The notes below the pieces were generated by a model, which worked only from the letters and a program-made list of their open reading frames with translations, had not been told where the DNA came from and ran no database searches. Source: Pseudonocardia thermophila (GTDB taxonomy: Bacteria > Actinomycetota > Actinomycetes > Mycobacteriales > Pseudonocardiaceae). From it: a stretch of DNA of 64,000 bases. Position 1 is the stretch's first letter; every line of letters begins with the position of its first letter. Shown one piece after another: positions 16,778 to 26,062 of this stretch. The DNA lies in assembly GCF_900142365.1 (NCBI RefSeq), contig NZ_FRAP01000003.1:124001-188000 (forward strand). Reading direction: 5' to 3'. The position numbers were made by a program, and so were the translations under genes.

Positions 16778-18229
16778 TCACCCGGCGTGCACCAGGTCCG
16801 GCCGCGGCTTCGGCGGCAGCAGCCGCGCCAGCCCCACGACCACCAGCATGAGCACCGCGGTCAGCCCGAGCACCACCGTCACCGACGCCGTGACCTGACC
16901 CGCTTCGAGCAGCCCGAAGAACACCGTGCCCAGCACGGCCGTGCCCGCGGTGGCGCCGAGCTGCTGGTCGGCGTTGAGCACCCCGGACGCGGAGCCGACC
17001 ATGTCCAGCTCCACCCCGGCCAGGGTGATGTCGAAGAACGGTGTCATGGCCAGGCCGATCCCGACGCCCGTGACGAGCAGCGCCGGGGCCAGCGCCCAGC
17101 CGCTCACGGCGGGACCGGCCGCGACGAGCGCGGCGGCGGTGCCGAGGATCCCGGCGACCGCGATCGCGGCGCCGAGCTGGATGCACGCCCGGCCCAGCTT
17201 CTGCGCCAGCCAGGCCCCGGCCACCGTCGCGCCGATCGCGATGCCCAGCGCCCACGGCGCCTGCGTCAGCCCGGCCTCCAGCGGGGTGAAGCCGAGGGAG
17301 AGCTGCAGGTGCAGGCCGAGCGCGAACACGAGCCCGGTCAGCGAGCCGAACAGCACCAGCCCCAGCACGAGGCCACCGGTGTAGGCGCGGATGCGGAACA
17401 GCCCTGGCTCGACCAGCGGCGCCCGGCCGGCCCTCGACCGACGCACCTGGTGCACGGCGAACAGCGCGAGCACCGGCACCGCGGCGACCATCATCGCGAA
17501 CGTCCAGCCGGGCCAGCCCAGCTCGCGGCCCTCGACGAGCGGGAAGATCAGCAGTGTGAGGCCGAGGCTGACCAGCACGAAGCCCATCGGGTCCGGCCGC
17601 GGGCTACCGGCGGCTCGCGACTCCGGCAGGATCGCCGCGGCCAGCGCGAACGCGGCGAGGCCGAGCGGCACGTTCAGCAGGAACACGGTGCGCCAGCCGG
17701 CGTCGGCCGGGTTCCAGGCGATGAGGACGCCGGCAACGACGGGCCCGGCGACGGCGGCGAGCCCCATCACCGGCCCGTAGGCGCCGAACGCCTTCGGCAG
17801 CTCCGCCGGCGGGAACATCGACTTCATGATCCCGAAGCCCTGCGGGATCAGCAGGGCGCCGAACAGGCCCTGCAGAACGCGGCTGGTGATCAGCATCTCC
17901 GGTGAGGCGGCGAAGCCGCAGAGCGCGGACGCCGCGACGAACCCGGCCAGCCCGACCAGGAACATGCGCCGGCGGCCGTACAGGTCGCCGAGTCGGCCGC
18001 CGGTGATGAGCCCGACGGCGAACGCGAGCGTGTAGCCGGCGGCGATCCACTGGATCGTCGCGCCGTCGCCGCCGAGGTCGGCACGGATGGACGGCGCGGC
18101 GACACCGACCACCGTGGCGTCGAGCAGGTCCATCACCTCCGCGCCGAGGATCGCGGCGAGGGCGAGCCATCGCCATCGGTAAGCGGTTGCGGCACCGGGC
18201 GGCGCCGCGGGAACGGGGGTGCCGGTCAT
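16778..18229 (-). CDS. DHA2-family (EmrB/QacA-type) MFS drug exporter
   Basis: A 483-residue, 14-helix proton-coupled exporter. Conserved stretches are DLLDATVVGVAAPSIRADL (helix 1, family motif D1), GGRLGDLYGRRRMFLVG (motif A, about residues 78-94) and SRVLQGLFGALLIPQGFGIM (motif B, about 115-134). It is transcribed divergently from a TetR regulator, with two operator-like repeats between them. This is the classical arrangement for an inducible multidrug or antibiotic exporter. An ATG at 18229 was preferred over the GTG two codons upstream. Natural substrate unknown. Confidence 0.9.
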   Translation of the reverse strand: MTGTPVPAAPPGAATAYRWRWLALAAILGAEVMDLLDATVVGVAAPSIRADLGGDGATIQWIAAGYTLAFAVGLITGGRLGDLYGRRRMFLVGLAGFVAASALCGFAASPEMLITSRVLQGLFGALLIPQGFGIMKSMFPPAELPKAFGAYGPVMGLAAVAGPVVAGVLIAWNPADAGWRTVFLLNVPLGLAAFALAAAILPESRAAGSPRPDPMGFVLVSLGLTLLIFPLVEGRELGWPGWTFAMMVAAVPVLALFAVHQVRRSRAGRAPLVEPGLFRIRAYTGGLVLGLVLFGSLTGLVFALGLHLQLSLGFTPLEAGLTQAPWALGIAIGATVAGAWLAQKLGRACIQLGAAIAVAGILGTAAALVAAGPAVSGWALAPALLVTGVGIGLAMTPFFDITLAGVELDMVGSASGVLNADQQLGATAGTAVLGTVFFGLLEAGQVTASVTVVLGLTAVLMLVVVGLARLLPPKPRPDLVHAG

Positions 18230-18244
18230 GACCACTCCGATCTC

Positions 18245-18323
18245 GAACAGTGTTCGTTGGCGAACGGTGTTCTACTACGGCTCCGTAAGCGTGTCAAACG
18301 GTGTTCGTTGGCGAACGTCGTTC
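18245..18323. promoter_or_regulatory. Duplicated 28-bp palindromic operator between DHA2 exporter and tetR
   Basis: Two copies of the same compound palindrome occur at 18245-18272 and 18296-18323, 51 bases apart (about five helical turns). Both contain the identical 14-mer GTTCGTTGGCGAAC (18252-18265 and 18303-18316), an inverted repeat with 5-base arms. It is flanked on both sides, three bases out, by further GAAC/GTTC half-sites; one outer half-site of copy two is degenerate (AAAC). Four regularly spaced half-sites per copy suggest two TetR dimers per operator. Confidence 0.75.
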
Positions 18324-18344
18324 GGTCAGGCCTATCCTCAGGGC

Positions 18345-19049
18345 GTGACCGACCGCGACCCGACTGAGCCGGACTGGTGGACCCCCCGCAAGCCGATGCG
18401 CCGGCACGGCCTGTCCCGCGCCGCGGTGATCGAGGCCGGGCTGCGGGTGGTGCGCGAGGAGGGCATGGACGCCCTGTCGATGCGGCGGATCGCCGCCGAG
18501 CTGAACACCGGCGCGGCGTCGCTGTACGCGCACGTCGCGAACAAGGAGGAACTGCTCGAGCTGCTCTTCGACGAGGTGGTCGGCGAGATCCCGCTACCGG
18601 AGCCGGATCCGGCGCGCTGGCGCGAACAGGTCACGCAGCTGTGGACCGACTCGCACGCCACGATGCTGCGCTACGGCGACATCGCCCGGTTCGCCATCGG
18701 GCACATCCCGGTCGGCCCGAACTCCATGCGCCTGTCGGAGATCACGATGACGCTGCTGCGCATGGGCGGGGTGCCCGACCACGCCGTGGCCTGGGCGGTC
18801 GACGTGGTCGGCGGCTTCGTCACCTTTCGAGCCGTCGAGGACGCCACGCGCGAGGACGCGGCCAAGGATCCCGCCTTCTACCGGCGCTACCAGCGCTACT
18901 TCGCAGGGCTGCCCGCCGACCGGTTCCCGGTGACGGCGGCGCTGGCCGGCCAGCTCACCACCGGGGACGACAAGCAGCGCTTCCGGTTCGGGCTGGACCT
19001 GCTGGTCGGCGGCCTCGCCGCGCTGGCGGAGCCGCCGGAGCACGGCTAG
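18345..19049 (+). CDS. TetR-family repressor (TetR C-terminal-domain type)
   Basis: A 234-residue regulator with an N-terminal extension (TEPDWWTPRKPMRRHGLSR). The helix-turn-helix is at about residues 25-70 (VIEAGLRVVREEGMDALSMRRIAAELNTGAASLYAHVANKEELLELL), and the C-terminal half is of the TetR_C type common in tetracycline-repressor-like proteins. It is divergent from the DHA2 exporter with duplicated palindromes between them, so it very likely represses that gene. GTG 18345 was chosen because an earlier in-frame ATG would place translation through the operators. It overlaps the convergent GNAT by 3 bases. Confidence 0.88.
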   Translation: MTDRDPTEPDWWTPRKPMRRHGLSRAAVIEAGLRVVREEGMDALSMRRIAAELNTGAASLYAHVANKEELLELLFDEVVGEIPLPEPDPARWREQVTQLWTDSHATMLRYGDIARFAIGHIPVGPNSMRLSEITMTLLRMGGVPDHAVAWAVDVVGGFVTFRAVEDATREDAAKDPAFYRRYQRYFAGLPADRFPVTAALAGQLTTGDDKQRFRFGLDLLVGGLAALAEPPEHG

Positions 19050-19561
19050 ACGCGGGTCAGGTCGTCGTCGAGCAGCTCCATCAGCACGCAGTCGTGCCAG
19101 GTGCCGTCGGCGCCGCGCTCGTACCGGCGCATCACGCCGACCTTGCGGAACCCGGCCCGCATGCAGCTGCGCACCGCGCGGTCGTTGTCCGCGCCCGGGT
19201 CGATCGTGACGCGGTGGTGGCCGCGCGCGAACAGCCACTGCGACAGCGCGCGCAGCGCGTCGCTGCCCAGGCCCTGGTTCTGGTAGTCCGGGTGCAGCGC
19301 GATGTCGAGCGCGGCGTGCTTGTGGTCGGGGTCGAGCTCCTCGCGGTAGATGATCAGGCCCGCGACCTCGCCGGCCAGCTCGATGGCGTAGCAGTTCGGG
19401 CCCAGCAGCTCGCGGCGGACGCGTTCGAGGTCGTAGCCGCCCCACCAGGTGGCGATCTCCTTGTGCCGCAGGATGTCCAGGAACGTCCGGACGTGGTCGG
19501 CGGTGGCGGGGCGCAGCACGACGGTCTGGCCGGCGATCGGGCCGGGATCGGTGATGGTCAC
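19046..19561 (-). CDS. GNAT acetyltransferase, aminoglycoside 6'-N-acetyltransferase-like
   Basis: A 171-residue GNAT. It begins TDPGPIAGQTVVLRPATADHV. It carries AGLIIYREE, then the acetyl-CoA loop LHPDYQNQGLGSDALRALSQWLF (about residues 89-111) and DPGADNDRAVRSCMRAGFRKVGVMRRYERGADG. This pattern is shared with AAC(6')-type and other small-molecule acetyltransferases; resistance activity cannot be concluded. Its GTG overlaps the stop of the upstream PhoD gene by 4 bases, so the two are translationally coupled. Confidence 0.8.
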   Translation of the reverse strand: MTITDPGPIAGQTVVLRPATADHVRTFLDILRHKEIATWWGGYDLERVRRELLGPNCYAIELAGEVAGLIIYREELDPDHKHAALDIALHPDYQNQGLGSDALRALSQWLFARGHHRVTIDPGADNDRAVRSCMRAGFRKVGVMRRYERGADGTWHDCVLMELLDDDLTRV

Positions 19562-21174
19562 GGGGTCAGCTCCAATCGGGACCGTTCGACGAGCGAAGCC
19601 GCACTGAGCGGTTGTTCGAACACGGCGACGGCGGTGCGGCCGTCCAGGCGCAGGGTGGCGATGGTGTTGCCGAAGAACGGGCCGGCGAGCTTGCGCCAGG
19701 TCACGCGCTTCGGCGGGGCGCCGGCGCGGCTCGCCCACAGGTCGGCGAGCCGGGTGGCGACGCGGGACCACGCGGCCCGGAAGAACGGTGGTACGAACCA
19801 GTCGAGCACGTTGTGCACCGGGGAGCACACCAGCTGGTGCACGGGTGCCGCCCCGGGGGACGCGTCGGCCAGCTGCGCCGCCGCCGCGTAGCTGTCGTGG
19901 ACGTCGCCGGAGACCACCGACACCGACGCCACCCCGCTCGACGCCGCTCGCGCGACGAGCGCCGTGAGCCGGTCGAACGAGGCCCGGAACGCCGGCCAGT
20001 GCTCCAGGTCGGCGGCCTGGCGGACCTTCTCGGCCAGCCGGCCGCGTCGGCCGGGGCGGTGCGCCGAGATCTCGTTGGCCGTCTCCAGCTCGGCGATCGC
20101 AGGTGGCATCAGCCACGGCAGCGACGTCCCCAGCACCAGGTGGTCGACCTCGCCCGACGCGCGGACCTGCTCCTCGACCCAGCGGAACTCGTCGTCACCG
20201 AGCATCTCGCGGCGGCCGTCGAGGATCCGGCCGTTGCGCGAGTCGATCATGACGATGCGGGTGCGGCCGACGTCCCAGCGGAAGCTGAACCGCACGTCCT
20301 TCGCGCCGCCGGTCTCCGCGTCGGCGCGGTCGGCCAGCGCCTCGACGATCGGCCACGCGTCGCCGTCGTGGGTGAGCACGGCCTGCCAGTCCCGGTCTGC
20401 GGCCAGCTGGTCGGGGGAGAGGTTGCCGAGGTGCTGGAACACCCAGTAGGACGCCAGCGCTGAGCGGATCCGGGTGCGCCACCAGGGCTTGCGCCGGATC
20501 TCCGCGCGCCAGGCCGCTGAGGTGTTCCAGTCGTCGCGCACGTCGTGATCGTCGAAGATCATCGCCGTGGGGACGGTCGACATGATCCAGCGGATCTCCG
20601 GATCGCTCCACGCGGCGACGTAGAGGCCGACGTACTCGTCGAACCCGACGATCTCGTCGTCGGGCCAGTCCGGGTTCCGGTCGGTGCGGGCGGCGAGCCG
20701 GCGGCGGTGCTGCGGGGTCAGCTCGTCGGCGTAGACCTGGTCGCCGAGCAGCAGCAGCGCCTCCGGCCACTCCTCGACCGGCCCGCGGGCCATGCGCGCG
20801 GCGAACGCGTCGAGCGCATCGATGCCCAGCCGGCGGGCGAACGCGCGATCGTCGACCTTGCCGTAGCGGCAGGAGCCGAAGACGATCTGCGCCCGTCCCG
20901 CCGTCGCCGGTCCGCGCGTCGGGATCACGCTCGGCGGGAACGGGCTGGTCGCGGGCGGCCACACCTGTTCACCGTCCAGCTCCACCGAGTACGGGGTGCG
21001 GGTGTCGGGGGTGAGCCCGGTGAGCGGCACGAGCGCGAAGTGGTGGCCGGCGATCTCGACGGTGCGCGCGGTCGCGTCGAGCACCTGCACGGTGGTCGGC
21101 CGGCTCGTCTGCACCCACACGAGCGCGGTCGTCTCGCCGACGTGCCGCAGTATCGGACCCAGGACGAGCGACAT
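19558..21174 (-). CDS. PhoD-like alkaline phosphatase/phosphodiesterase family protein
   Basis: A 538-residue metallophosphoesterase of the PhoD superfamily. An N-terminal beta-rich domain (ALVWVQTSRPTTVQV) precedes the catalytic domain. Metal-binding signatures are FGSCRYGK, LLLLGDQVYADEL (about residues 138-150), TAMIFDDHDVRDDWN (about 205-219) and VVSGDVHDSYAA. There is no Tat or Sec signal peptide, so unlike secreted PhoD it should be cytoplasmic. ATG 21174 has GGTAGGG just upstream. It is coupled to the following GNAT. Substrate unknown. Confidence 0.85.
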   Translation of the reverse strand: MSLVLGPILRHVGETTALVWVQTSRPTTVQVLDATARTVEIAGHHFALVPLTGLTPDTRTPYSVELDGEQVWPPATSPFPPSVIPTRGPATAGRAQIVFGSCRYGKVDDRAFARRLGIDALDAFAARMARGPVEEWPEALLLLGDQVYADELTPQHRRRLAARTDRNPDWPDDEIVGFDEYVGLYVAAWSDPEIRWIMSTVPTAMIFDDHDVRDDWNTSAAWRAEIRRKPWWRTRIRSALASYWVFQHLGNLSPDQLAADRDWQAVLTHDGDAWPIVEALADRADAETGGAKDVRFSFRWDVGRTRIVMIDSRNGRILDGRREMLGDDEFRWVEEQVRASGEVDHLVLGTSLPWLMPPAIAELETANEISAHRPGRRGRLAEKVRQAADLEHWPAFRASFDRLTALVARAASSGVASVSVVSGDVHDSYAAAAQLADASPGAAPVHQLVCSPVHNVLDWFVPPFFRAAWSRVATRLADLWASRAGAPPKRVTWRKLAGPFFGNTIATLRLDGRTAVAVFEQPLSAASLVERSRLELTP

Positions 21175-21198
21175 CGGCGACACCCTACCGAGGGGTGG

Positions 21199-22158
21199 TC
21201 AGTCGCCGTCGAGCGCGAGCAGCGCGGCCCCGATCTTGCCGGCCGCGGCGCCGAAGTTCGCCGGCACGATCGGCGCGACGCCGCGCGCAGTGGGGGCGTA
21301 GGCGTACTCGCGGGCGGCGATCCGCGCCGGGCCGAGCAGCAGCTCGCCCGTCTCGACCAGCCCGCCGCCGACGACCACCGCCTCCACCTCGAAGATGTTC
21401 GCCAGCGAGGCGATGCCGACGCCGAGCCAGCGGCCCAGGCGGAAGAACAGGGAGCGCGCGGTCTCGTCGCCCTGCTCCACCGCCTCCACGACGGTGCGCC
21501 CGGTGACCTTCCCGGTCTGCCGGCCCAGCCGCGCGATGAGCCCGTCCGGGTCGTCCTCGGCGGCCTCGCGGGCCATCCGGCCCAGCGCCGTGCCCGACGC
21601 GTACGCCTCGAAGCAGCCGTGGTTGCCGCAGCCGCACCGCGGCCCGTCCGGGTTGAGCACGATGTGGCCCAGCTCGGCACCCATGCCGGTGGGGCCGCGG
21701 TAGATGCGGTCGTCGAACACCAGACCGCCGCCGATGCCGGTGCCCACGGTGATCAGCACCATGTTCCGGTACGGCTCGCCCAGGCGGGCCTCGGCGAGCG
21801 CGGCGACGTTGGCGTCGTTGTCGACCCGCACAGGCAGGCCGGTGAGCTTCTCCAGCTGCTCACGCACCGGCCAGTCCCGGTAGGCGTTGTTGGGCGCCCA
21901 CAGCAGCACCCCGGCGGGCCACTGCACGATGCCGGCGGCGCCGACACCGATCGCGCTGACCTCGGGGTGCTCCGCGCGCAGCTGCTCGATCAGGCGCTCC
22001 AGCACCGCGGTGACCGCCACGGCGTCGGACTCGGCCGGGGTCGGCTCCGTCCGCTCCGCGAGGACGGTGCCGTTCTCGTCGACCACGGCGCCGGCGATCT
22101 TCGTACCGCCGACGTCGAGCCCGATCGCCGTCCTGGGACCTGCCGCTGCGCCTGCCAC
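21199..22158 (-). CDS. glkA: ROK-family sugar kinase, glucokinase-like
   Basis: A 319-residue sugar kinase. The N-terminal phosphate loop is GLDVGGTKIAGAVVDENG (about residues 13-30). The substrate site is VDNDANVAALAEA (Asp-Asn pair of ROK glucokinases). The zinc/ROK signature is GAELGHIVLNPDGPRCGCGNHGCFEAYAS (about 160-188), with the CGCGNHGC cluster intact. This is the main glucose-phosphorylating type in actinomycetes, where it also relates to carbon repression. It starts at GTG. It lies 24 bases upstream of the PhoD gene in the same direction, so co-transcription is possible. Confidence 0.85.
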   Translation of the reverse strand: MAGAAAGPRTAIGLDVGGTKIAGAVVDENGTVLAERTEPTPAESDAVAVTAVLERLIEQLRAEHPEVSAIGVGAAGIVQWPAGVLLWAPNNAYRDWPVREQLEKLTGLPVRVDNDANVAALAEARLGEPYRNMVLITVGTGIGGGLVFDDRIYRGPTGMGAELGHIVLNPDGPRCGCGNHGCFEAYASGTALGRMAREAAEDDPDGLIARLGRQTGKVTGRTVVEAVEQGDETARSLFFRLGRWLGVGIASLANIFEVEAVVVGGGLVETGELLLGPARIAAREYAYAPTARGVAPIVPANFGAAAGKIGAALLALDGD

Positions 22159-22265
22159 GTTCGCATGATGCCACCCCGTTTGGATCGATCAAGCCGGGCC
22201 GTCCGCCGAGCCGATCGTCGCGGGCTCCGATCGGGGGTTTGGTGCCCGGCGGAGGCGGGAACCGA

Positions 22266-23300
22266 GTGGCCATGCTCTTGCGTCGAGTTGCCCGACCCAT
22301 GCTCGCGGCGATCTTCATCTCCGGCGGGATCAACGCCCTGCGCAACCCGGCCGGTCACGTCGAGGCTGCGCGGCCACTGCTCGAAGCGGTCTCGCCCGCC
22401 GTCGACCGCGCGGTCCAGGCCGCGCCGGTCGACCAGCGGCCGAGCGACGAGACGCTGGTCAAGGCCGATGCCGCGGTGAAGGTCGTGGCCGGGACGATGC
22501 TGGCACTCGGCAAGGCGCCGCGCCTGGCGGCCACCGCGCTCGCCGCGTCGATCGTGCCGACGACGCTGGCCGCGCACCGGTTCTGGGAGGAGACCGACCC
22601 GCAGGCCCGTGCGGCCCAGCAGGTCCAGTTCTTCAAGAACGTGAGCCTGCTCGGCGGGCTGCTCATCGCCGCGGCGGACACCGCGGGCAAGCCGTCGCTG
22701 GGCTGGCGCGGCCGCCGAGCCGCCGAATCCGCCGTCACCACGCTGAGCGAGGCGGGCGACGTGGTCGCTCAGCGCTTGACCGGCGCGCAGGCCCCAGATC
22801 GGGCCGCCCCCGAACGAGCCAAGGAACGCGCCGCCGGGATCGCCGCCGGACTGACCGGGCTCGGCTCCGGGGCGGCTGCCGCGCTCTCCGACCGGGCGAC
22901 GAAGGCCGGCGCGGAGCTCGTCCGGGTCGGCGGCGATGTCTCCGACGAGTGGGTCGCGCGGGCCGGGAAGGCCCGCAAGCGCGCCGAGAAGCGGGCCGCC
23001 GCACTGCGGAAGAAGGCCGAGAAGAAGCGCGCCCGCCTGGAGAAGCAGGCCGAGCGGCGCGCCGCCGAGTGGGCGAAGGCGGCGGCGACGAGGCGTGCGG
23101 CGTGGGAGAAGGCCGCGCAGAAGAAGCGCCGCCAGCTCGAGAAGCAGGCTCCGCACGTGCTCGACCAGGTCGGCACTCAAGCCGCCAGGCTCGGCCACGA
23201 CCTCGCCGTGCGCGCGAGCGCCGTGGGGCACGAGATCGCCCAGCAGGCCGAGGGTGCTGCCCAGGACGCCCGCAAGCGGCTCGCCGCCGCGCGCAGCTGA
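22266..23300 (+). CDS. DoxX-family membrane protein with long basic coiled tail
   Basis: A 344-residue protein. The first ~150 residues are a four-helix DoxX domain (ARPMLAAIFISGGINALRNP, KVVAGTMLALGKAPRLAATALAASIVPTTLAAHRFW). The remaining half is low-complexity and Ala/Lys/Arg/Glu-rich (RKRAEKRAAALRKKAEKKR, EKQAERRAAEWAKAAATRR), predicted to be a charged coiled coil, ending in an amphipathic segment. DoxX proteins of actinobacteria are linked to membrane redox (thiol) homeostasis. The basic tail is far longer than in the plain family, usually about 150-180 residues. GTG 22266 lies 10 bases after GGAGG; ATG 22272 is an alternative. Confidence 0.75.
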   Translation: MAMLLRRVARPMLAAIFISGGINALRNPAGHVEAARPLLEAVSPAVDRAVQAAPVDQRPSDETLVKADAAVKVVAGTMLALGKAPRLAATALAASIVPTTLAAHRFWEETDPQARAAQQVQFFKNVSLLGGLLIAAADTAGKPSLGWRGRRAAESAVTTLSEAGDVVAQRLTGAQAPDRAAPERAKERAAGIAAGLTGLGSGAAAALSDRATKAGAELVRVGGDVSDEWVARAGKARKRAEKRAAALRKKAEKKRARLEKQAERRAAEWAKAAATRRAAWEKAAQKKRRQLEKQAPHVLDQVGTQAARLGHDLAVRASAVGHEIAQQAEGAAQDARKRLAAARS

Positions 23301-23323
23301 CGCACAGGACCACCCGGCGACAC

Positions 23324-23358
23324 CGGCCGCCCGGTGATCCGCGGATCCCGGGCGGCCG
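23324..23358. terminator. Bidirectional hairpin terminator between DoxX and ABC exporter genes
   Basis: Eleven-base perfect arms (23324-23334 with 23348-23358) enclose a second palindrome, GATCCGCGGATC (23336-23347). Together they make one long cruciform-like stem in the 68 bases between two convergent stop codons. Confidence 0.75.
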
Positions 23359-23368
23359 AGCAACGTCC

Positions 23369-25198
23369 TCAGCCGGTCAGGAACCCGCCGGACTGACGCT
23401 CCCACAACGCCGCGTACTGCCCGCCCGCCGCGAGCAGCTCCGCGTGCGTGCCCTGCTCGACGATGCGGCCCTGCTCGACCACGACCAGCCGGTCCATGCC
23501 GGCGACGGTGGACAGCCGGTGCGCGATCGCGATCGTCGTGCGGTCGCGCATCAGCCGGTGCAGCGCTTCCTGGATGAGCGCCTCGCTCTCCGAGTCGAGC
23601 GCGCTGGTCGCCTCGTCGAGCAGCAGGATGGCGGCGTTGCGCAGGATCGCGCGGGCGATCGCCACCCGCTGCCGCTGCCCGCCGGACAGCTTCACCCCGC
23701 GCTCGCCGACCAGGGTGTCGAAGCCGTCCGGCAGCGCCTCGGCGAAGTCGAGGACGTGCGCAGCGGCCGCGGCGGCGCGGATCTCCTCCGCGGTGGCGTC
23801 CGGGCGGCCGAACGCGATGTTCTCGCCGAGCGTGCGGTGGAACATCACCGGGTCCTGGGGCACGTAGGCGATGCGGCTGCGCAGGTCGGCCTGGGTCAGC
23901 CGGCGCACGTCCTGGCCGCCGACGAGGATCCGCCCACCCTGCACGTCCGTCAGCCGCAGCAGCAGCCGCAGCATCGTCGTCTTGCCGCCGCCGGAGCGGC
24001 CGACCAGGCCGACCCGCTCGCCGTCGCCGATCACCAGGTCGAGCCCGTCGAAGAGCGGGCGGTCCTGGCCGGAGTGGGTGAAGCGGACCCGGTCGAAGCC
24101 GACGGCGGCATCCGTCGGGCGCAGCGGTTCGGGGTCGGGCGCGTCGACGATCTCCGGCTCGTCGAGCAGCAGTTCGGCGAACTGCGCCGCCTCCGTCGTG
24201 CTGCGCTCCAGGTTGCGGTAGGTCTGGTTGAACTCGAAGAGGATGCCGGCGGCCTGCAGGAAGTAGGCGACGACCACGACGACCGCCGCGACGCCCGGCC
24301 CGCCGGGGCGGGTGGCCACGCCGATCGCGAGCATCAGGCCGAGCCCGTTGACCAGCACTGACAGCGGTGCGACCACCACGTCGATGCACAGGTTCGAGTA
24401 GTCCCACGAGCGCATCGCCAGCGCACGGTTGGCGGCCACCCGGCGGCGGTGCTCCGCGGCCTCGCGCAGCTCGGCGGCGTGCGCGCGGACCGCGTCCATG
24501 TTGGACAGCGTGTCCGACACGTGCCCGGACACCCGGGCCAGCGACGCCTCGCGGGCGTCGACGAGCACCTGGCGGCGCCGGATCAGCGGCACCAGCAGGA
24601 CGGCGGCGATGACCAGCGTTCCGGCCAGCACCCCGACGAGCAGCGGGTCGTACTGCCAGAGCACGACGGCGGCGAACGCCAGCGGCACCAGCTTCGAGGT
24701 GACGTTGAAGACGAGCGTGTCGACGAAGCCCTCGAACTGCGCGGCGTAGCTCAGCACGCGCTTGGTCAGCGATCCGGCGAAGTTCTCGTGGAAGAACGCC
24801 GCGTCCTTGGCCAGCAGCGCGTCCATGCCGCGGACGTAGAGCGACTCGATGCCGTACGCGTCCACCCGGATGAGGCAGTGCATGCCGAGCCGGTAGAGCG
24901 CCTCACCGCAGAGCATCGCGCCGGCGAACAGCGCGACGGCGGGGAGCGTGGAGTCGGTCCGACCGACGGACAGGTCGGTGACCAGGCCGGCGACGACGAG
25001 CGGCGGCAGGTAGAAGATGCCGATGTTGGCCAGTGCGGGTAGCAGGAGCGCACCGACGGTGAGCCATCGGTGGCGGGCCAGCTCGCCGAGGTAGGAGCGC
25101 AGGGCGAGGCGGAGCGCGGCGCGCCGGCGGTCGGCCGGGCGGATCGTCGGGTCGGGTTCTGCCATCGTGGCGCCGGTCGGGGCAGCCGTGATGGACAT
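23369..25198 (-). CDS. Type I ABC exporter half-transporter (fused permease-ATPase)
   Basis: A 609-residue protein. A six-helix transmembrane domain occupies about residues 30-345. The nucleotide-binding domain has Walker A GLVGRSGGGKTTM (about 399-411), Q-loop PQDPVMF, signature LSGGQRQRVAIARA (about 507-520), Walker B ILLLDEATSALD and switch His in IAHRLST. It should act as a homodimer, or with a partner encoded elsewhere. AAGGGG precedes the ATG. Similar to multidrug or lipid exporters; substrate not inferable. Confidence 0.88.
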   Translation of the reverse strand: MSITAAPTGATMAEPDPTIRPADRRRAALRLALRSYLGELARHRWLTVGALLLPALANIGIFYLPPLVVAGLVTDLSVGRTDSTLPAVALFAGAMLCGEALYRLGMHCLIRVDAYGIESLYVRGMDALLAKDAAFFHENFAGSLTKRVLSYAAQFEGFVDTLVFNVTSKLVPLAFAAVVLWQYDPLLVGVLAGTLVIAAVLLVPLIRRRQVLVDAREASLARVSGHVSDTLSNMDAVRAHAAELREAAEHRRRVAANRALAMRSWDYSNLCIDVVVAPLSVLVNGLGLMLAIGVATRPGGPGVAAVVVVVAYFLQAAGILFEFNQTYRNLERSTTEAAQFAELLLDEPEIVDAPDPEPLRPTDAAVGFDRVRFTHSGQDRPLFDGLDLVIGDGERVGLVGRSGGGKTTMLRLLLRLTDVQGGRILVGGQDVRRLTQADLRSRIAYVPQDPVMFHRTLGENIAFGRPDATAEEIRAAAAAAHVLDFAEALPDGFDTLVGERGVKLSGGQRQRVAIARAILRNAAILLLDEATSALDSESEALIQEALHRLMRDRTTIAIAHRLSTVAGMDRLVVVEQGRIVEQGTHAELLAAGGQYAALWERQSGGFLTG

Positions 25199-25353
25199 GG
25201 GTCACCCCTTGGGGTCGTCGGGAGGGCCGTTCATCCTCGGCCGCCGCGCCCACCGGGGTCCATCGAGTTTCCGCCCTTGACCGCGACTCACCGGACTGCG
25301 ATATTTTGCATATCGCACTGCGGTACGGGTGACCCCCGGCCCTGGTGCGGTGG

Positions 25354-26007
25354 TCAGCCCTCCGCGTGCACCGAGAGGGTCGTCCAGTTCCGGCGCGCCT
25401 CCAGCGCGGCTCCTTCGGCGTCACCCGCTGCGGCGAACTCGACGATCCTGGCGTGCTGCGCGACCGATTCCCGACCGACGAGGGAGGCGAACCGGATCCG
25501 TTCGACCCGCCGCAGCACGGGCGTGTACTGGTCGAGCACGGCCCGCACCGCGGCGTTGCCGGCGCGTTCCACGGGGACCCCGTGGAAGGCGTCGTCGGCG
25601 GCGATGGCGGCGACCACGTCACCGGCGGCGAGCGCGGCGGCGAACCTCTCGTTGGCCTCGCGCATCGCGGCCAGGTCGGCGTCGGTCAGCGCCGGGACGG
25701 CCACCCGCACTGCCAACTCGTGCATCGCCGCCGTCACCGCCTGGGCGTCGCGGACGGTGCGCGGGTCGATCGGGCTGACGATCGTGTAGCGGCCGGGCTT
25801 GGTCTCGACCAGGCCGGCGGCCTCCAACCTGGCCAGTGCCTCGCGGATGGGGGTGCGGCTCACCCCGAGCCACGCGCCGAGCTCGGCGTCGAGCAGCCGC
25901 TCACCGGGCTCCAGCGTGCCGTCGATGATCGCGTCGCGGATCCGGTGGAACACGCTGTCGCGCAGGAGCTGGCGCTGCGCGGACGCCGCTGCGGCGGGAA
26001 CCGGCAT
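25354..26007 (-). CDS. GntR/FCD-family regulator divergent from ACC deaminase
   Basis: A 217-residue regulator. The winged helix-turn-helix is at about residues 12-75 ([59 protein letters not shown]). An FCD effector domain of the FadR/VanR type follows, with metal-ligand-like Asp and His residues ([16 protein letters not shown]). ATG 26007 has GGAGG 9 bases upstream. It faces acdS across only 55 bases and probably controls it; known proteobacterial acdS genes use an Lrp-type AcdR instead. Confidence 0.85.
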   Translation of the reverse strand: MPVPAAAASAQRQLLRDSVFHRIRDAIIDGTLEPGERLLDAELGAWLGVSRTPIREALARLEAAGLVETKPGRYTIVSPIDPRTVRDAQAVTAAMHELAVRVAVPALTDADLAAMREANERFAAALAAGDVVAAIAADDAFHGVPVERAGNAAVRAVLDQYTPVLRRVERIRFASLVGRESVAQHARIVEFAAAGDAEGAALEARRNWTTLSVHAEG

Positions 26008-26062
26008 ACCCCACATCCTCCACCACGTCCTCCACTGCCCCGTCTCCGATTGGAGCACCCCC

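Noticed and set aside
19046..19561. AAC(6') antibiotic resistance gene
   Set aside because: Similarity is limited to general GNAT features, and coupling with a PhoD-like gene gives no support for resistance.
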